Shown piece by piece: positions 50,721-60,805 of a DNA stretch of 64,000 nucleotides (the stretch's first letter is position 1; every line of letters begins with the position of its first letter). The notes beneath the pieces were generated by a model. It did not search any database. It saw only the letters and a list, made by a program, of their open reading frames with translations, and was not told where the DNA came from. Both the position numbers and the translations under genes were made by a program. The stretch is from CADEER01 sp965216585. Lineage in GTDB: Bacteria > Desulfobacterota > Binatia > HRBIN30 > CADEER01. Where the stretch lies: the NCBI GenBank assembly GCA_965216585.1, contig CBDCGC010000003.1, forward strand, positions 3,224,001-3,288,000, in the 5' to 3' direction.

Positions 50721-51896
50721 TCAGCCGCACGCGGCCGTTGCGGCCGCGTAGACTTGCTTGAGCGCTACGTTGTGCTCGATCGCGGCGCGGCGACAGGCTT
50801 CGTACTCGGGGGCGATGTTGGGTGTGCCGTCCGGGGCACGCGATACTTTGACGGGGATTGTGCCGTACGGTGTTTCGACGAGGCGCTCCTCGCGCGTCGC
50901 CTCGAAGCGGCTGACGGCGTATGTGCGCACGCCGAGCGACGATGTTTCGCGCATGACGATGCCGGCAAGTGTTTCGCACAACGCCGTGGCGCCGAGGACC
51001 GAGAGGACGACCGCCGGCCGCCCCTTCTTCATCACCACCGGCTGTAGCCATACGTCTTTGGCCCCAGCCGCAAACAACAGCGCCGCGACGTGTTCGTAGA
51101 TCTCGGGATTGGAATCGTCGATGTTTGATTCCAGAACCGACAACGCTTCGGCCTCGGTCCGCTCGTCGACCTCGCCGAGAACCAGGCGCAGGAGGTTCGG
51201 TCGGTCTGAGAGAGCTCGCGTCCCTGCACCGTAGCCGACACGTCGGGGCACGAAGCCGGCGGGTTTGCCCGGCCGCGCCAACGCCGCGACGACGGCCGCA
51301 CCGGTTGGCGTCACCAACTCGCCTTCGCCTTCGCCGTAGCGCACGGGGAAACCCTCGACGAGCTCGACGGTCGCCGGTGCCGGAACCGGCATCGTGCCGT
51401 GTTGGCAATCGACGAAACCCGAACCGAGGGGCAGCTCGGAGACGTAGACCTTCTCGATGCCGAGCTCTTCCATCCCAATCGCTGTGCCGACGATATCGAC
51501 GATCGAATCGATCGCACCGACCTCGTGAAAGGCTACGTCGTCGGGCTTCTTGCCGTGCACCTTGCCTTCAGCGATCGCCAGCTTGGTAAAGATTGCCAGC
51601 GCGCGGTCACGCACCGCGGGCTGCAAGTCGCTGCCGGAGATCGTCTTGCGGATCTCGGAGAAATGCGTGTGGTGATGGCCCGCCGTCTCCTGGTCGCCCG
51701 CCAAGACGACGTCCAACTTGGTTGCCTCGATGCCGTTTACCTGCCGGCGCTCGGCTTCGAGCCGATAGCCGCCGATCGCCAGACGAGCCAGCTCGGCTCG
51801 CAGCCGCTCGAGTGGAAGACCGAGCGCCAAAAGGGCACCCAAGGTCATGTCGCCACTGATACCTGAGAATGCGTCGATGTAGAGAGCGCGGGACAT
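50721..51896 (-). CDS. larC: Nickel-pincer cofactor insertion protein LarC
   Basis: A 391-residue LarC (DUF111) protein that inserts nickel into the pyridinium thiocarboxylic pincer cofactor by a CTP-dependent reaction. Seen: IDAFSGISGDMTLGALLALG at the start, GHHHTHFSEI (His-rich metal loop), HEVGAIDSIVDIVG, LVTPTGAAVVAAL and the C-terminal ESNIDDSNPEIYEHVA. It is encoded as one frame, not split by a frameshift as in Lactobacillus. LarB, LarE and LarA are absent from the window. The start ATG fits the family. Confidence 0.93.
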   Translation of the reverse strand: MSRALYIDAFSGISGDMTLGALLALGLPLERLRAELARLAIGGYRLEAERRQVNGIEATKLDVVLAGDQETAGHHHTHFSEIRKTISGSDLQPAVRDRALAIFTKLAIAEGKVHGKKPDDVAFHEVGAIDSIVDIVGTAIGMEELGIEKVYVSELPLGSGFVDCQHGTMPVPAPATVELVEGFPVRYGEGEGELVTPTGAAVVAALARPGKPAGFVPRRVGYGAGTRALSDRPNLLRLVLGEVDERTEAEALSVLESNIDDSNPEIYEHVAALLFAAGAKDVWLQPVVMKKGRPAVVLSVLGATALCETLAGIVMRETSSLGVRTYAVSRFEATREERLVETPYGTIPVKVSRAPDGTPNIAPEYEACRRAAIEHNVALKQVYAAATAACG

Positions 51897-51902
51897 TTGT
51901 TT

Positions 51903-51999
51903 GGTGGTTGGTGACTGGTGACTCGTGATTGGTGACTCGTGGATGGTGACTGGTGACTATGGCACGGGAGCCCACCACCAATCACCAGTCACGAATCAC
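51903..51999. repeat. GTGACTGGTGATTCGTGA tract, site 2 (both orientations)
   Basis: 51903-51958 holds units in the forward sense (GGTGACTGGTGACTCGTGAT); after 13 bp, 51972-51999 carries them inverted (CCAATCACCAGTCACGAATC). The inverted part overlaps the VOC gene stop codon. The pair could form a long stem. Confidence 0.85.
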
Positions 52000-52406
52000 G
52001 CCCACGGATCGTACGATCCGAAGCTCCAGACGTAGCCCTCGACATCGCGGCAGGTGTAGACCCGGCCGCCGTAGTGCTGGTCTTCCGGTGGGCTGAGGAT
52101 TTCGGCACCGGCAGACTTGGCCTTGTCGTGGTGAGCGTCGACGTCGGCGACAATCACGTAGACGCTGTGGGTGTTGGCAGCGCCGGGAGTTGGCGGTTTG
52201 ACGAGATCGTCAAACTCCCCCTGGCCGGCGCTGCCGAGCATGATCATTCCCGATGCGCCGAAGGTCAGTTGCGCGTGTCCGATCGTACCGTCTTCGTTCT
52301 CGACCACCATGTGCCTTACAAGTCCAAAGGCAGTGCAGAGCCAGTCAATGGCCTGCGGCGCATCGCGATAGCGCAGCGTCGTGATCACGTTCGATCCATT
52401 TGTCAT
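51996..52406 (-). CDS. VOC (glyoxalase/bleomycin-resistance) family protein
   Basis: A 136-residue protein with two beta-alpha-beta-beta-beta modules: VITTLRYRDAPQAIDWLCTA and GHAQLTFGASGMIMLGS, then HSVYVIVADVDAHHDKAKSA and EDQHYGGRVYTCRDVEGYVW. It resembles PhnB/YwqF-like single-domain VOC proteins; the typical His/Glu metal ligands are partly present (GHAQL). The reaction is unknown. The ATG at 52406 follows GATTGGAGGTTGG. Confidence 0.88.
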   Translation of the reverse strand: MTNGSNVITTLRYRDAPQAIDWLCTAFGLVRHMVVENEDGTIGHAQLTFGASGMIMLGSAGQGEFDDLVKPPTPGAANTHSVYVIVADVDAHHDKAKSAGAEILSPPEDQHYGGRVYTCRDVEGYVWSFGSYDPWA

Positions 52407-52413
52407 CCAACCT

Positions 52414-52455
52414 CCAATCACCAATCACGAGTCACCATTCACGAGTCACCATTCA
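52414..52455. repeat. GTGACTCGTGATTGGTGA tract, site 3 (inverted)
   Basis: CCAATCACCAATCACGAGTC followed by ACCATTCACGAGTCACCATT: three inverted units between the VOC gene and bioD. The bioD stop codon lies at its right edge. Confidence 0.8.
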
Positions 52456-53196
52456 TCCCATCAGCGCCGAGATTGCCAGCGAGTGGGCCCCAACTTCGGC
52501 CAGGCGCCGGCGGTCTTCTTCGCTCTGCTCGATTTCGCCGAGCCACGGCATGATCCCCAGCGGCGGCCCGAGCAGCTCGGCCAACACGTCGGCGTTGGTT
52601 TGCGCGGCGAGGTCGTTCTCTTCCTGCAAGGTGTTGATGATGTAGCCGGCGCTCTCCAGACCAACCGCGCGCGCCCAGCCCATCGTCAGTTGGGCGTGGT
52701 TGATGGCACCGAGGCGGTTGCCGACGACGACCAGCAATGGCAGATCGGCGCTGCGGGCCAGGTCGGCGAACGTGGTATCGCGCCAGATCGGTACGAGTAG
52801 ACCGCCGGCGCCCTCGACGAGGGTCAAGTCGTAGCGCCGGCGAAAATCGGCGATCGTCTTGACGATGGCGTCGATCTGGATGTCGTGGCCGTCGCGCACG
52901 GCGGCGATGCTCGGTGCCAGCGGATCGGTGAAACGGTAGGGGCAGATGACGTCGATCGACTCCTTGCAGCCGGAGAAGTAGCGCAGGGCGACGGCGTCGA
53001 GCGGGGTCAACACGCCCCGTTGATCGGGAATGCAGCCGGTCTCAAACGGCTTGAGCACGCCGACCTTGCTGCCCCGTGCGGCGGCGGCGGCCGCGATCGC
53101 ACAGGCGACCGTCGTCTTGCCGATGCCGGTATCGGTGCCGGTAACCAGGAAGCAGCGTTGAAGCAAAATGGGGCCCGCCGTTGCGACGGGCCCCAT
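52453..53196 (-). CDS. bioD: Dethiobiotin synthetase
   Basis: Makes dethiobiotin from 7,8-diaminopelargonate, CO2 and ATP. The P-loop is LVTGTDTGIGKTTVACAIA; VGVLKPFETGC and LTLVEGAGGLLVPIWRDTTF are the substrate and nucleotide regions. The longest start, ATG at 53196, lies in a perfect GC-rich hairpin (MGPVATAGP would be its product); a TTG at 53166, 5 residues before the FLVTG strand, is an alternative that matches family length better. It follows bioA on the same strand after 244 non-coding bases. Confidence 0.9.
   Translation of the reverse strand: MGPVATAGPILLQRCFLVTGTDTGIGKTTVACAIAAAAAARGSKVGVLKPFETGCIPDQRGVLTPLDAVALRYFSGCKESIDVICPYRFTDPLAPSIAAVRDGHDIQIDAIVKTIADFRRRYDLTLVEGAGGLLVPIWRDTTFADLARSADLPLLVVVGNRLGAINHAQLTMGWARAVGLESAGYIINTLQEENDLAAQTNADVLAELLGPPLGIMPWLGEIEQSEEDRRRLAEVGAHSLAISALMG
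53168..53196 (-). terminator. GC-rich hairpin at the 5' end of bioD (terminator or attenuator)
   Basis: ATGGGGCCCG and CGGGCCCCAT are perfectly complementary around TCGCAACGG, and the minus-strand transcript then reads TTTG. It could end the bioA transcript or act as an attenuator of bioD. The arm contains the longest possible bioD start codon. Confidence 0.55.
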
Positions 53197-53440
53197 CTAA
53201 TCAGCTCACTCGAGCGGGGGGAAGACCTCGCGTGAGCTTCGGGGGGAGCGTTGATTGAGACGTGCTTGGCAAAAGAAGCAAACGCAGTGCCAGGCTCAAT
53301 GCAGCATCGTTGGGAAGGTTTGTGGTCCGATGGTGCGGCACAATTCCCCCCGCAGTTGACGAAAATGTGGCAGCGATGACTGAAATTTGTCGCGGCGCTG
53401 TGGTGTTTGCAGTGCGCCATGCGGCACTTGGGGCCGGATT

Positions 53441-54793
53441 CTATGTCGAGTGGGAAATGGCGTCGGCGGTGACGGTCACCAGCGTGTCGAGCTCGGCGGT
53501 GGTGATGCTGAGCGGCGGCATCAAGATGATCACGTTGCCGAGCGGTCTGATGATCACGCCATGGCGTCGCGCATGCTCGATGACACGGACTCCGATCCTC
53601 TCGCTGGCGTCGTACGGGGCGCGCGAGTCGCGGTCGCGCACCAGCTCGATGCCGACCATCAAACCGTGCTGGCGGATGTCTGCGGCGTGGGCGAGAGGCG
53701 CGATCTTCTCGGCCAACAGATCGCGCAAGTGCGCGGCGCGCTGGCGCGCGGTGGCGACGACGCCGTCGCGTTCGAAGATCTCCAGGTTGGCGACGGCGAC
53801 GGCGCTGGCCAGTGGATTGCCGGTGTAGGTGTGGCCGTGGAAGAACGCCGCGAAGCGGTCGTAGGGGGCGAGGAAGCGCTCGAAAATCTGCTCGGAGATC
53901 AGAGTCGCCGCGAGCGGCAGGTAACCGCCGGTGATGCCCTTGCCGAGGCACATCATGTCGGGTTCGATCTTCTCGTGCTCGACGGCAAACATCTCGCCGG
54001 TGCGGCCAAAGCCGGTGGCGACCTCGTCGCAGATGAGCAGCGTTCCGTGCTTGCGCGCCAGCTCCTCGATCGCCGGTAGGAATCCCGGCGGCTGGGCCCA
54101 CATGCCGGCGGCGCCCTGCATGAGCGGCTCGACGATGATGGCGGCTGTGAGGTTGCCACAGGCGTCGAGGACTTCCCCGGCGTCGGCCAGCGACGATTGC
54201 AAGGCCTGTTCGGCGCTCTGGCCCTCGATCCAGCGAAAATGGTGCGGCGGCCGAATTTGTCGCGCCGGTCGCAGCACTGGTCGAAAGAAGCGGTGAAAGG
54301 CGTCGCTGTAGCCGACGCCGACGGCGCCGAGAGTGTCGCCGTGGTAGGCCTCGGTGAGCGAGACGAAGCGCGTGCGTTGTTCTTCGCCGGCCAACTGCCA
54401 GTACTGCAGCGCCAGTTTGAGGGCGATCTCGACGGCGGTCGCGCCGGCGTCGGAGTAGAACACCCGTTGCAGCGAGCTCGGCGCGATGTCGATGAGCTTC
54501 TTGGCGAGCGCCGTCGCCGGCACGTTGGCGAGGCCTAGCATCGTCGTGTGGGCGATGCGATCGGCCTGGTCGCGCAACGCCTCGTCGAGCTCCTTGCGGC
54601 GGTGACCGTGGACGTTGCACCACAGCGACGAGACGCCATCCAGGTAGCGATTGCCGTCGACGTCGATGAGGTAGTTGCCCTCACCGCGTTCGATGATCAG
54701 CGGCTCCTCGCGCAACCACTCCTGCATCTGCGTAAACGGATGCCAGATGTAGCGTTGGTCCCAATCGACGAGATCCCGGCGCGAGAATTCCAT
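53441..54793 (-). CDS. bioA: Adenosylmethionine-8-amino-7-oxononanoate aminotransferase
   Basis: A 450-residue PLP enzyme that makes 7,8-diaminopelargonate in biotin synthesis, with S-adenosylmethionine as the amino donor. WHPFTQMQEW, SSLWCNVHGHRR, RVFYSDAGATAVEIALK, VEPLMQGAAGMWAQPPGFL, DEVATGFGRTGEMFA and the PLP Lys in CLGKGITGGYLPL are all present. The ATG at 54793 fits the family length; much longer frames overlap bioF. It is divergent from bioF, with about 100 bp between that must hold both promoters. Confidence 0.95.
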   Translation of the reverse strand: MEFSRRDLVDWDQRYIWHPFTQMQEWLREEPLIIERGEGNYLIDVDGNRYLDGVSSLWCNVHGHRRKELDEALRDQADRIAHTTMLGLANVPATALAKKLIDIAPSSLQRVFYSDAGATAVEIALKLALQYWQLAGEEQRTRFVSLTEAYHGDTLGAVGVGYSDAFHRFFRPVLRPARQIRPPHHFRWIEGQSAEQALQSSLADAGEVLDACGNLTAAIIVEPLMQGAAGMWAQPPGFLPAIEELARKHGTLLICDEVATGFGRTGEMFAVEHEKIEPDMMCLGKGITGGYLPLAATLISEQIFERFLAPYDRFAAFFHGHTYTGNPLASAVAVANLEIFERDGVVATARQRAAHLRDLLAEKIAPLAHAADIRQHGLMVGIELVRDRDSRAPYDASERIGVRVIEHARRHGVIIRPLGNVIILMPPLSITTAELDTLVTVTADAISHST

Positions 54794-54892
54794 TGCCAAG
54801 ACCGTACGCGGGAGGGCTCGGAGGGTAAAGCAAGCGGTCGAGAGGTTGGGTTGATCGAGTGGTGGCCAGCGATTCTCAGCCGAGATAGACAG

Positions 54893-56068
54893 ATGGGCGT
54901 GGTGGAAGACGACTACTTCAGCGAGGCGATGCGGCGGCGAGAGGCGGCTGGGTTGCGACGGGCAATGCGGCCGGTGGAAGGTGCGCAGGGGACGCATCTG
55001 ACGGTCGACGGCCGGCGGGTGTTGTCGCTGTGCTCGAACAACTACCTCGGCCTGGCTGATCACCCGGCGCTGGCCGAGGCGGCGGCGCGGGCGGCGCGCG
55101 ATCTCGGAGTGGGTGCGGGAGCGTCGCGCTTGATCTCCGGGTCGATGCGCGCCCATCACGATCTCGAGGAGCGGCTGGCGGCGATCAAGGGCAGTGAACG
55201 TTGCCTCCTCTTTACCTCTGGGTACCAGGCGAATATCGGCGCCATCACCTCGCTGGTCGGCGCCGCGGATGCGGTGTTCAGCGACGAGCTCAATCACGCC
55301 TCCCTGATCGACGGCTGTCGGCTGTCGCGTGCCGAGGTGCACATCTATCCGCACCGTGACGTCGACAACCTGCGGGCGCAGCTCTCGGCATCGCGGGCGC
55401 GGCGGCGCCTGATCGTCACGGATTCGATCTTCAGCATGGACGGTGATGCGGCGCCGCTGCGCGAGATTTGCGAGGTCGCCGAAGAGCACGGCGCGATGCT
55501 GATGATCGACGAGGCGCACGCGACTGGTGTCGTCGGCGCCGGCGGCGCCGGCCTGGCCTCGGAGCTCGGTGTCGAGAAGCGAGTCACGCTGCAGATGGGA
55601 ACCCTGGGGAAAGCTCTGGGTACCTTTGGTGCCTTCGTCGCCGGGCGTGGCGAGGTCATCGACCATCTCGTCAACCACGCGCGAACCTTCATTTTCACGA
55701 CGGCCTTGCCCCCGCCGGTCGTCGCCGCCGCCGCCCGGGCGCTCGACATCGTTCAGGCCGAGCCGTGGCGCCGCGAGAAGGTTCGCCTCAACGGCCGGCG
55801 CCTGGCCGAGAGCTTGCGGCGCTTGGGTTACGACGTTCCGGGCGACGGGGGCCACATCCTGCCGGTGATGGTCGGCGAAGCCGAGGAGACGATGCACTTG
55901 TCGGAGAGACTGCTCGACAACGGTGTCTTTGCGCACGGTATCCGGCCGCCGACGGTGCCGCCGGGGACGTCGCGCATTCGCGCCACCGTCATGGCGACGC
56001 ACAGCGATGCCGACATCGATGCGGCGGTGCGCGCCTTCGATCGGGCGCGCCGGGAGTCGGCGGCGTGA
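54893..56068 (+). CDS. bioF: 8-amino-7-oxononanoate synthase (BioF/KBL family)
   Basis: A 391-residue PLP enzyme condensing pimeloyl-thioester with L-alanine. LCSNNYLGLADHPALAEAA, GAGASRLISGSMRAHHDLEE, FSDELNHASLIDGCRLSRA, DEAHATGVVGAGG and the PLP Lys in TLGKALGTFGAF are characteristic. 2-amino-3-ketobutyrate ligases look alike, but the divergent pairing with bioA and nearby bioD favour BioF. The ATG at 54893 is chosen from homology; the long upstream frame is antisense to bioA. It is followed by radA after about 100 bp. Confidence 0.92.
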   Translation: MGVVEDDYFSEAMRRREAAGLRRAMRPVEGAQGTHLTVDGRRVLSLCSNNYLGLADHPALAEAAARAARDLGVGAGASRLISGSMRAHHDLEERLAAIKGSERCLLFTSGYQANIGAITSLVGAADAVFSDELNHASLIDGCRLSRAEVHIYPHRDVDNLRAQLSASRARRRLIVTDSIFSMDGDAAPLREICEVAEEHGAMLMIDEAHATGVVGAGGAGLASELGVEKRVTLQMGTLGKALGTFGAFVAGRGEVIDHLVNHARTFIFTTALPPPVVAAAARALDIVQAEPWRREKVRLNGRRLAESLRRLGYDVPGDGGHILPVMVGEAEETMHLSERLLDNGVFAHGIRPPTVPPGTSRIRATVMATHSDADIDAAVRAFDRARRESAA

Positions 56069-56165
56069 GTACCGTCGCGACCGATCGCCGCCGCGCTGGC
56101 GAAACGGACGTGCACTGGCTCGGTTCCGTCGAGAGCGTGGCGGTGGGCCGTCGTTCGTTCTAACC

Positions 56166-57524
56166 ATGGCCAAGCAACGAACGAATTTCGTTTGCCAGTC
56201 GTGCGGTGCCCAGTCGTCGCGCTGGCTGGGGCGCTGTCCGAGCTGCGAGCAGTGGAACACCTTGGTCGAGGAGCGGATCGAAGCACCGTTGAAGGTGAAG
56301 CGGGGCGCCTCGGCGCGGGCGGCGCCGCCACCGCAGCCGATCGCCGAGCTGCAGACGGCCACCGAGGCCCGCCACACGAGTGGTATCGACGAGCTCGACC
56401 GCGTACTCGGCGGCGGCGTCGTTCCCGGCTCGGTGATTCTCATCGGTGGCGACCCCGGTATCGGCAAGTCCACCCTCGTCCTCCAGGCACTGGCCAATCT
56501 CGCCCAGCGCGGTGCCGCGCTCTACGTGTCCGGCGAGGAATCACCGCAGCAGATCAAGATGCGCGCAGACCGGCTCGGTATCGACGCGGCGTCGCTGTTG
56601 GTGTTTTCCGAGACACACCTCGAAGCCGTTCTCGAACAAGCCAAGCAAATCGCGCCGGTCATCCTCGCCGTCGACTCGGTGCAGACGATCTTCACCGACG
56701 AGTTGCAGGCAGCTCCCGGTAGTATCGGCCAGATTCGCGAGAGCGCGGCGCGCATCGTTCATTTCGCCAAGCGCGAAGGGCTGGCCTGCGTGCTGGTTGG
56801 CCACGTCACCAAAGACGGGGGTTTTGCCGGTCCGCGCGTGCTCGAGCACATGGTCGACACGGCACTCTACTTCGAGGGTGATCGCGGCCATCCGTTTCGC
56901 ATCTTGCGCGCCGTCAAGAACCGATTCGGGTCGACCAACGAGATCGGCGTCTTCGAGATGAAGCAGGAAGGACTGCAGGCGGTGGAGAACCCTTCGGCGC
57001 TGTTTCTCGCCGAGCGGCCGGTCGACGTTCCAGGCTCGATCGTGATCGCCAGTGTCGAAGGAACACGACCCATCCTGGTCGAGTTGCAAGCCCTCGTTTC
57101 TCCTACGGCGCTGGGTACGCCGCGGCGCACGACCTTGGGGCTGGATCACAATCGCGTCGCTTTGCTGGTGGCCATTCTCGAGAAGAAGATGGGGATCCAG
57201 CTCGGCGGCCACGACATTTTCGTCAACGTCGCCGGCGGCGTACGGGTCGACGAGCCGGCGGCCGATCTCGGTGCGTCGCTGGCCGTCGCTTCCAGCTTTC
57301 TCGATCGCACCATCGATCCGCAGACCCTGGTGATCGGCGAAGTCGGGTTGGCCGGCGAGGTGCGGGCGGTCGGACAGGTGGAAGCGCGGGTGCGCGAAGC
57401 GGCCAAGCTCGGTTTCAACCGCTGCGTCGTGCCGGAAAGCTCGCGCCGCCAGATTCCCGACGTCACCGGTGTCGAAGTGCGCGGCGTACAGTCGCTGCAA
57501 CAGGCGTGGGACTACCTGTTGTGA
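56166..57524 (+). CDS. radA: DNA repair protein RadA (Sms)
   Basis: A 452-residue recombination helicase that drives branch migration with RecA. Four Cys (CQSCG, CPSC; residues 10-27) form a zinc finger; ILIGGDPGIGKSTLVLQALA is Walker A; VILAVDSVQTIF Walker B; AVKNRFGSTNEIGVFEM holds the RadA KNRFG motif; the C-terminal part (GGHDIFVNVAGGVRVDEPAA, GEVGLAGEVRAV) is the Lon-protease-like domain without a catalytic Ser-Lys pair. Length is normal. The start ATG gives the zinc finger its usual position. Confidence 0.96.
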   Translation: MAKQRTNFVCQSCGAQSSRWLGRCPSCEQWNTLVEERIEAPLKVKRGASARAAPPPQPIAELQTATEARHTSGIDELDRVLGGGVVPGSVILIGGDPGIGKSTLVLQALANLAQRGAALYVSGEESPQQIKMRADRLGIDAASLLVFSETHLEAVLEQAKQIAPVILAVDSVQTIFTDELQAAPGSIGQIRESAARIVHFAKREGLACVLVGHVTKDGGFAGPRVLEHMVDTALYFEGDRGHPFRILRAVKNRFGSTNEIGVFEMKQEGLQAVENPSALFLAERPVDVPGSIVIASVEGTRPILVELQALVSPTALGTPRRTTLGLDHNRVALLVAILEKKMGIQLGGHDIFVNVAGGVRVDEPAADLGASLAVASSFLDRTIDPQTLVIGEVGLAGEVRAVGQVEARVREAAKLGFNRCVVPESSRRQIPDVTGVEVRGVQSLQQAWDYLL

Positions 57525-57551
57525 GGGCCGGGCGTAGCGCCTGAGCGTTCA

Positions 57552-57587
57552 TCCGCCACTGCTGGTCACCTCGGATCAGGTGGCGGA
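57552..57587. terminator. Hairpin between convergent radA and ppiD
   Basis: TCCGCCAC and GTGGCGGA form an 8-bp stem with a 20-nt loop; the ppiD stop codon lies in the loop. No T-run. A weak bidirectional terminator is possible. Confidence 0.35.
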
Positions 57588-59480
57588 GTCTGCGAAATCG
57601 TAGCCCTGGCCGAGCTCGATCTTGGAACGCTTGCGGATGTCCTCGATGAAGTGCTTGATCGCGTCGCCTTCCTTTTGAGCGCGAACCACCTGCGCCAAGC
57701 GTTCTTTGTCGGTTTCGAAGCGCTCCGGAGGGGGCGGGATGCGCTCGGACAGCGTGGCGATGACGGCGTCGCCGCCGAGCGAGTAGACGACCGGCGCGAC
57801 CGGTTCGGCTTCGCTGAGCTTGAACGCGGCTTCCTTCAGCTCGGGCAGGTTGCCGAGCTTGGGGACGTAGCCGCCGAAGCGTCCGATCTCACCGGTTTCG
57901 TCGGCGCTTACACCCTCGCGTTCGGCCAGAGCGGCGATGTCCGGGTTGCTCTTCAGGGCTTCGAGCAGCGCGCCGGCGCGCGCGGCCGCAGCCTTGGCGG
58001 CGCGATCCTGGCGCAAGCTCTCCTCCACCTTGGCGCGGATGTCTTCTAGGGGCGGGATGTGGCTGGCGATCCGATCGGTGACCTGAAAGATCAGGTAGCC
58101 GTCGTCGAGATTCATGATCTCGCCGAGCTCGTCCTTCTCGGTGGCGAAAACCGCTTCGGCGATTTCCGGGTGGCGACCGAGTCCGGGAATCGCCTCGGCA
58201 ACACCGAAGGGCAAGCTCACCTTTGCCTCGAGCCCGTGCTCGCTGGCGACATCGGCGAAGGACTTGCCGTCGAGCAGGGATTCGAACGCCTCTTCGGCCT
58301 TCGTGAGCGTCAGCTTGCGGGACTCGCGCTTCTGTACGGCGCGTTTCACCTCGTCGCGCACCTCGTCCAGGGTTTTCGTACGCGCCGGAATCTTCTCTTC
58401 GACCTTGATGATGTGAAAGCCAAACACCGACTCGACGAGATCACTGATCGCGCCGGCTTCGGTGGCAAAGGCCGCTGCTTCGAACGGCGCCGTCATGGCG
58501 CCCCGGGCGAAGGCGCCGAGATCGCCGCCGTTGGCGGCCGTCGAATCTTCGGAGTGTTGCTTGGCCAGCTCCGCAAAGTCCTCGCCGTCGAGCGCTTTGG
58601 CGCGAATGTCGAGAGCCTTGTCGCGGATGGCGGCTTTGTCTTCGTCGCTGGCGCCTGCGGGGACTTTGAAGAGGATGTGGCGGGCGCGGACTTGTTCACC
58701 GGTCTGGTAGGTGTCGGCGTGCTCGTCGTAGTAGATTTGCAGATCCTCATCGCTCGGCTGAACCTGCGCTTCGAAGTCTCGCGGGCGGAAGGCCATGTAG
58801 CGCATCGCCGAGCGTTCGGGCGCGCGAAAGCTCTCTTTCGATTCCTCGTAGTAGGACGCGAGCTCGGATTCATCGAAAGTGAGGTCGGCGAGGAAGTCGG
58901 CGGCCGCGATCCGGATGAAGTTCAACGAGACGCGGGTGTTCTCGAAGTCGAAACGCTCGCGCAACTCAGCGTCGCTGATGTGGACGCCGGAGCGGACCAG
59001 ATCGAGCAGTTTTTCGGTGAGTACCTGGCGCCGCTGGTTGTCTTCGAAGTCGCCCGGCTTGAGCCCGTTCAGCCGCAGGACCTCCATGTAGCGGGTCTTG
59101 TTGAAACGGCCATCGATCTGAAAGTCGGGAAGGGTCGAGATCGATTCGCGCAGCTCTTGCTCGCCGACGTGGAGCCCGACGTTCCGCGCTTCCTGGACGA
59201 GCAACTCGGTGTTGATGATCTGTTCGAGTGCCTGAGCGCCGATCTCGTTGGCCGACGGCGGATCGCTGGCCGCGTTGTTGCGGTAGAAGCGGTCGAGGTT
59301 GCCGTAGGCGCGGTCAAAGTCGCGCTTGGTCACCATCTCGTCGTTGATCTTCGCCGCAACTTCGAGCTGGCTGAAGCCGGCGGTGCCGACGTAGAAAAAG
59401 ACGAAAACCAGAGCGATGATGGCGAAGAGGATCTTGAGGATCAGCGAATCGGCGGCGTTCTTACGAATTGAATCGAGCAC
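57576..59480 (-). CDS. ppiD: PpiD-type periplasmic foldase (SurA_N + rotamase)
   Basis: A 634-residue protein anchored by one N-terminal membrane helix (SLILKILFAIIALVFVFFYV) with the rest in the periplasm. A SurA_N-like domain (AINDEMVTKRDFDRAYGNLD region and EQIINTELLVQEARNVGL) is followed by a parvulin domain near residues 260-360 (VRARHILFKVPAGASDEDKA, FAELAKQHSEDSTAANGGDL, VFGFHIIKVEEK), then a second degenerate copy. It helps outer-membrane and secreted proteins fold; this organism exports many large proteins. It reads away from the mreB operon. Confidence 0.9.
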   Translation of the reverse strand: MLDSIRKNAADSLILKILFAIIALVFVFFYVGTAGFSQLEVAAKINDEMVTKRDFDRAYGNLDRFYRNNAASDPPSANEIGAQALEQIINTELLVQEARNVGLHVGEQELRESISTLPDFQIDGRFNKTRYMEVLRLNGLKPGDFEDNQRRQVLTEKLLDLVRSGVHISDAELRERFDFENTRVSLNFIRIAAADFLADLTFDESELASYYEESKESFRAPERSAMRYMAFRPRDFEAQVQPSDEDLQIYYDEHADTYQTGEQVRARHILFKVPAGASDEDKAAIRDKALDIRAKALDGEDFAELAKQHSEDSTAANGGDLGAFARGAMTAPFEAAAFATEAGAISDLVESVFGFHIIKVEEKIPARTKTLDEVRDEVKRAVQKRESRKLTLTKAEEAFESLLDGKSFADVASEHGLEAKVSLPFGVAEAIPGLGRHPEIAEAVFATEKDELGEIMNLDDGYLIFQVTDRIASHIPPLEDIRAKVEESLRQDRAAKAAAARAGALLEALKSNPDIAALAEREGVSADETGEIGRFGGYVPKLGNLPELKEAAFKLSEAEPVAPVVYSLGGDAVIATLSERIPPPPERFETDKERLAQVVRAQKEGDAIKHFIEDIRKRSKIELGQGYDFADSAT

Positions 59481-59697
59481 TTAGAGCTTCTCCCGAGAAA
59501 GCGAAAAACGATAGAGTAGGGCCTTTGCAAAAGCAACAGAGAGCGCGCGGGCTGACCCTTGGATTGGCTGGGGTCGACTCGAGATCGCCGGGCGCCGCCG
59601 CCGTGGCGCTAATTTCTTGCCCTGCCAGGAGAATCTTGTTAACAGTTCAACAAGACGATTCCAGTGGGGTGAACGGCATGCGGTTGGTTGGTGGCTG

Positions 59698-60732
<1,035 letters not shown>

Positions 60733-60805
60733 ACAGCGCGCGTGTTGTTCTGCGGTTCACCTTGCCACGCGATTGAGAAATCGACCGGGTAGGTAGAGCC
60801 GTTCG

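Noticed and set aside
54794..56497. Extension of the bioA frame across bioF
   Set aside because: BioA motifs begin right after the ATG at 54793; the remainder is antisense to bioF, which has all family motifs.
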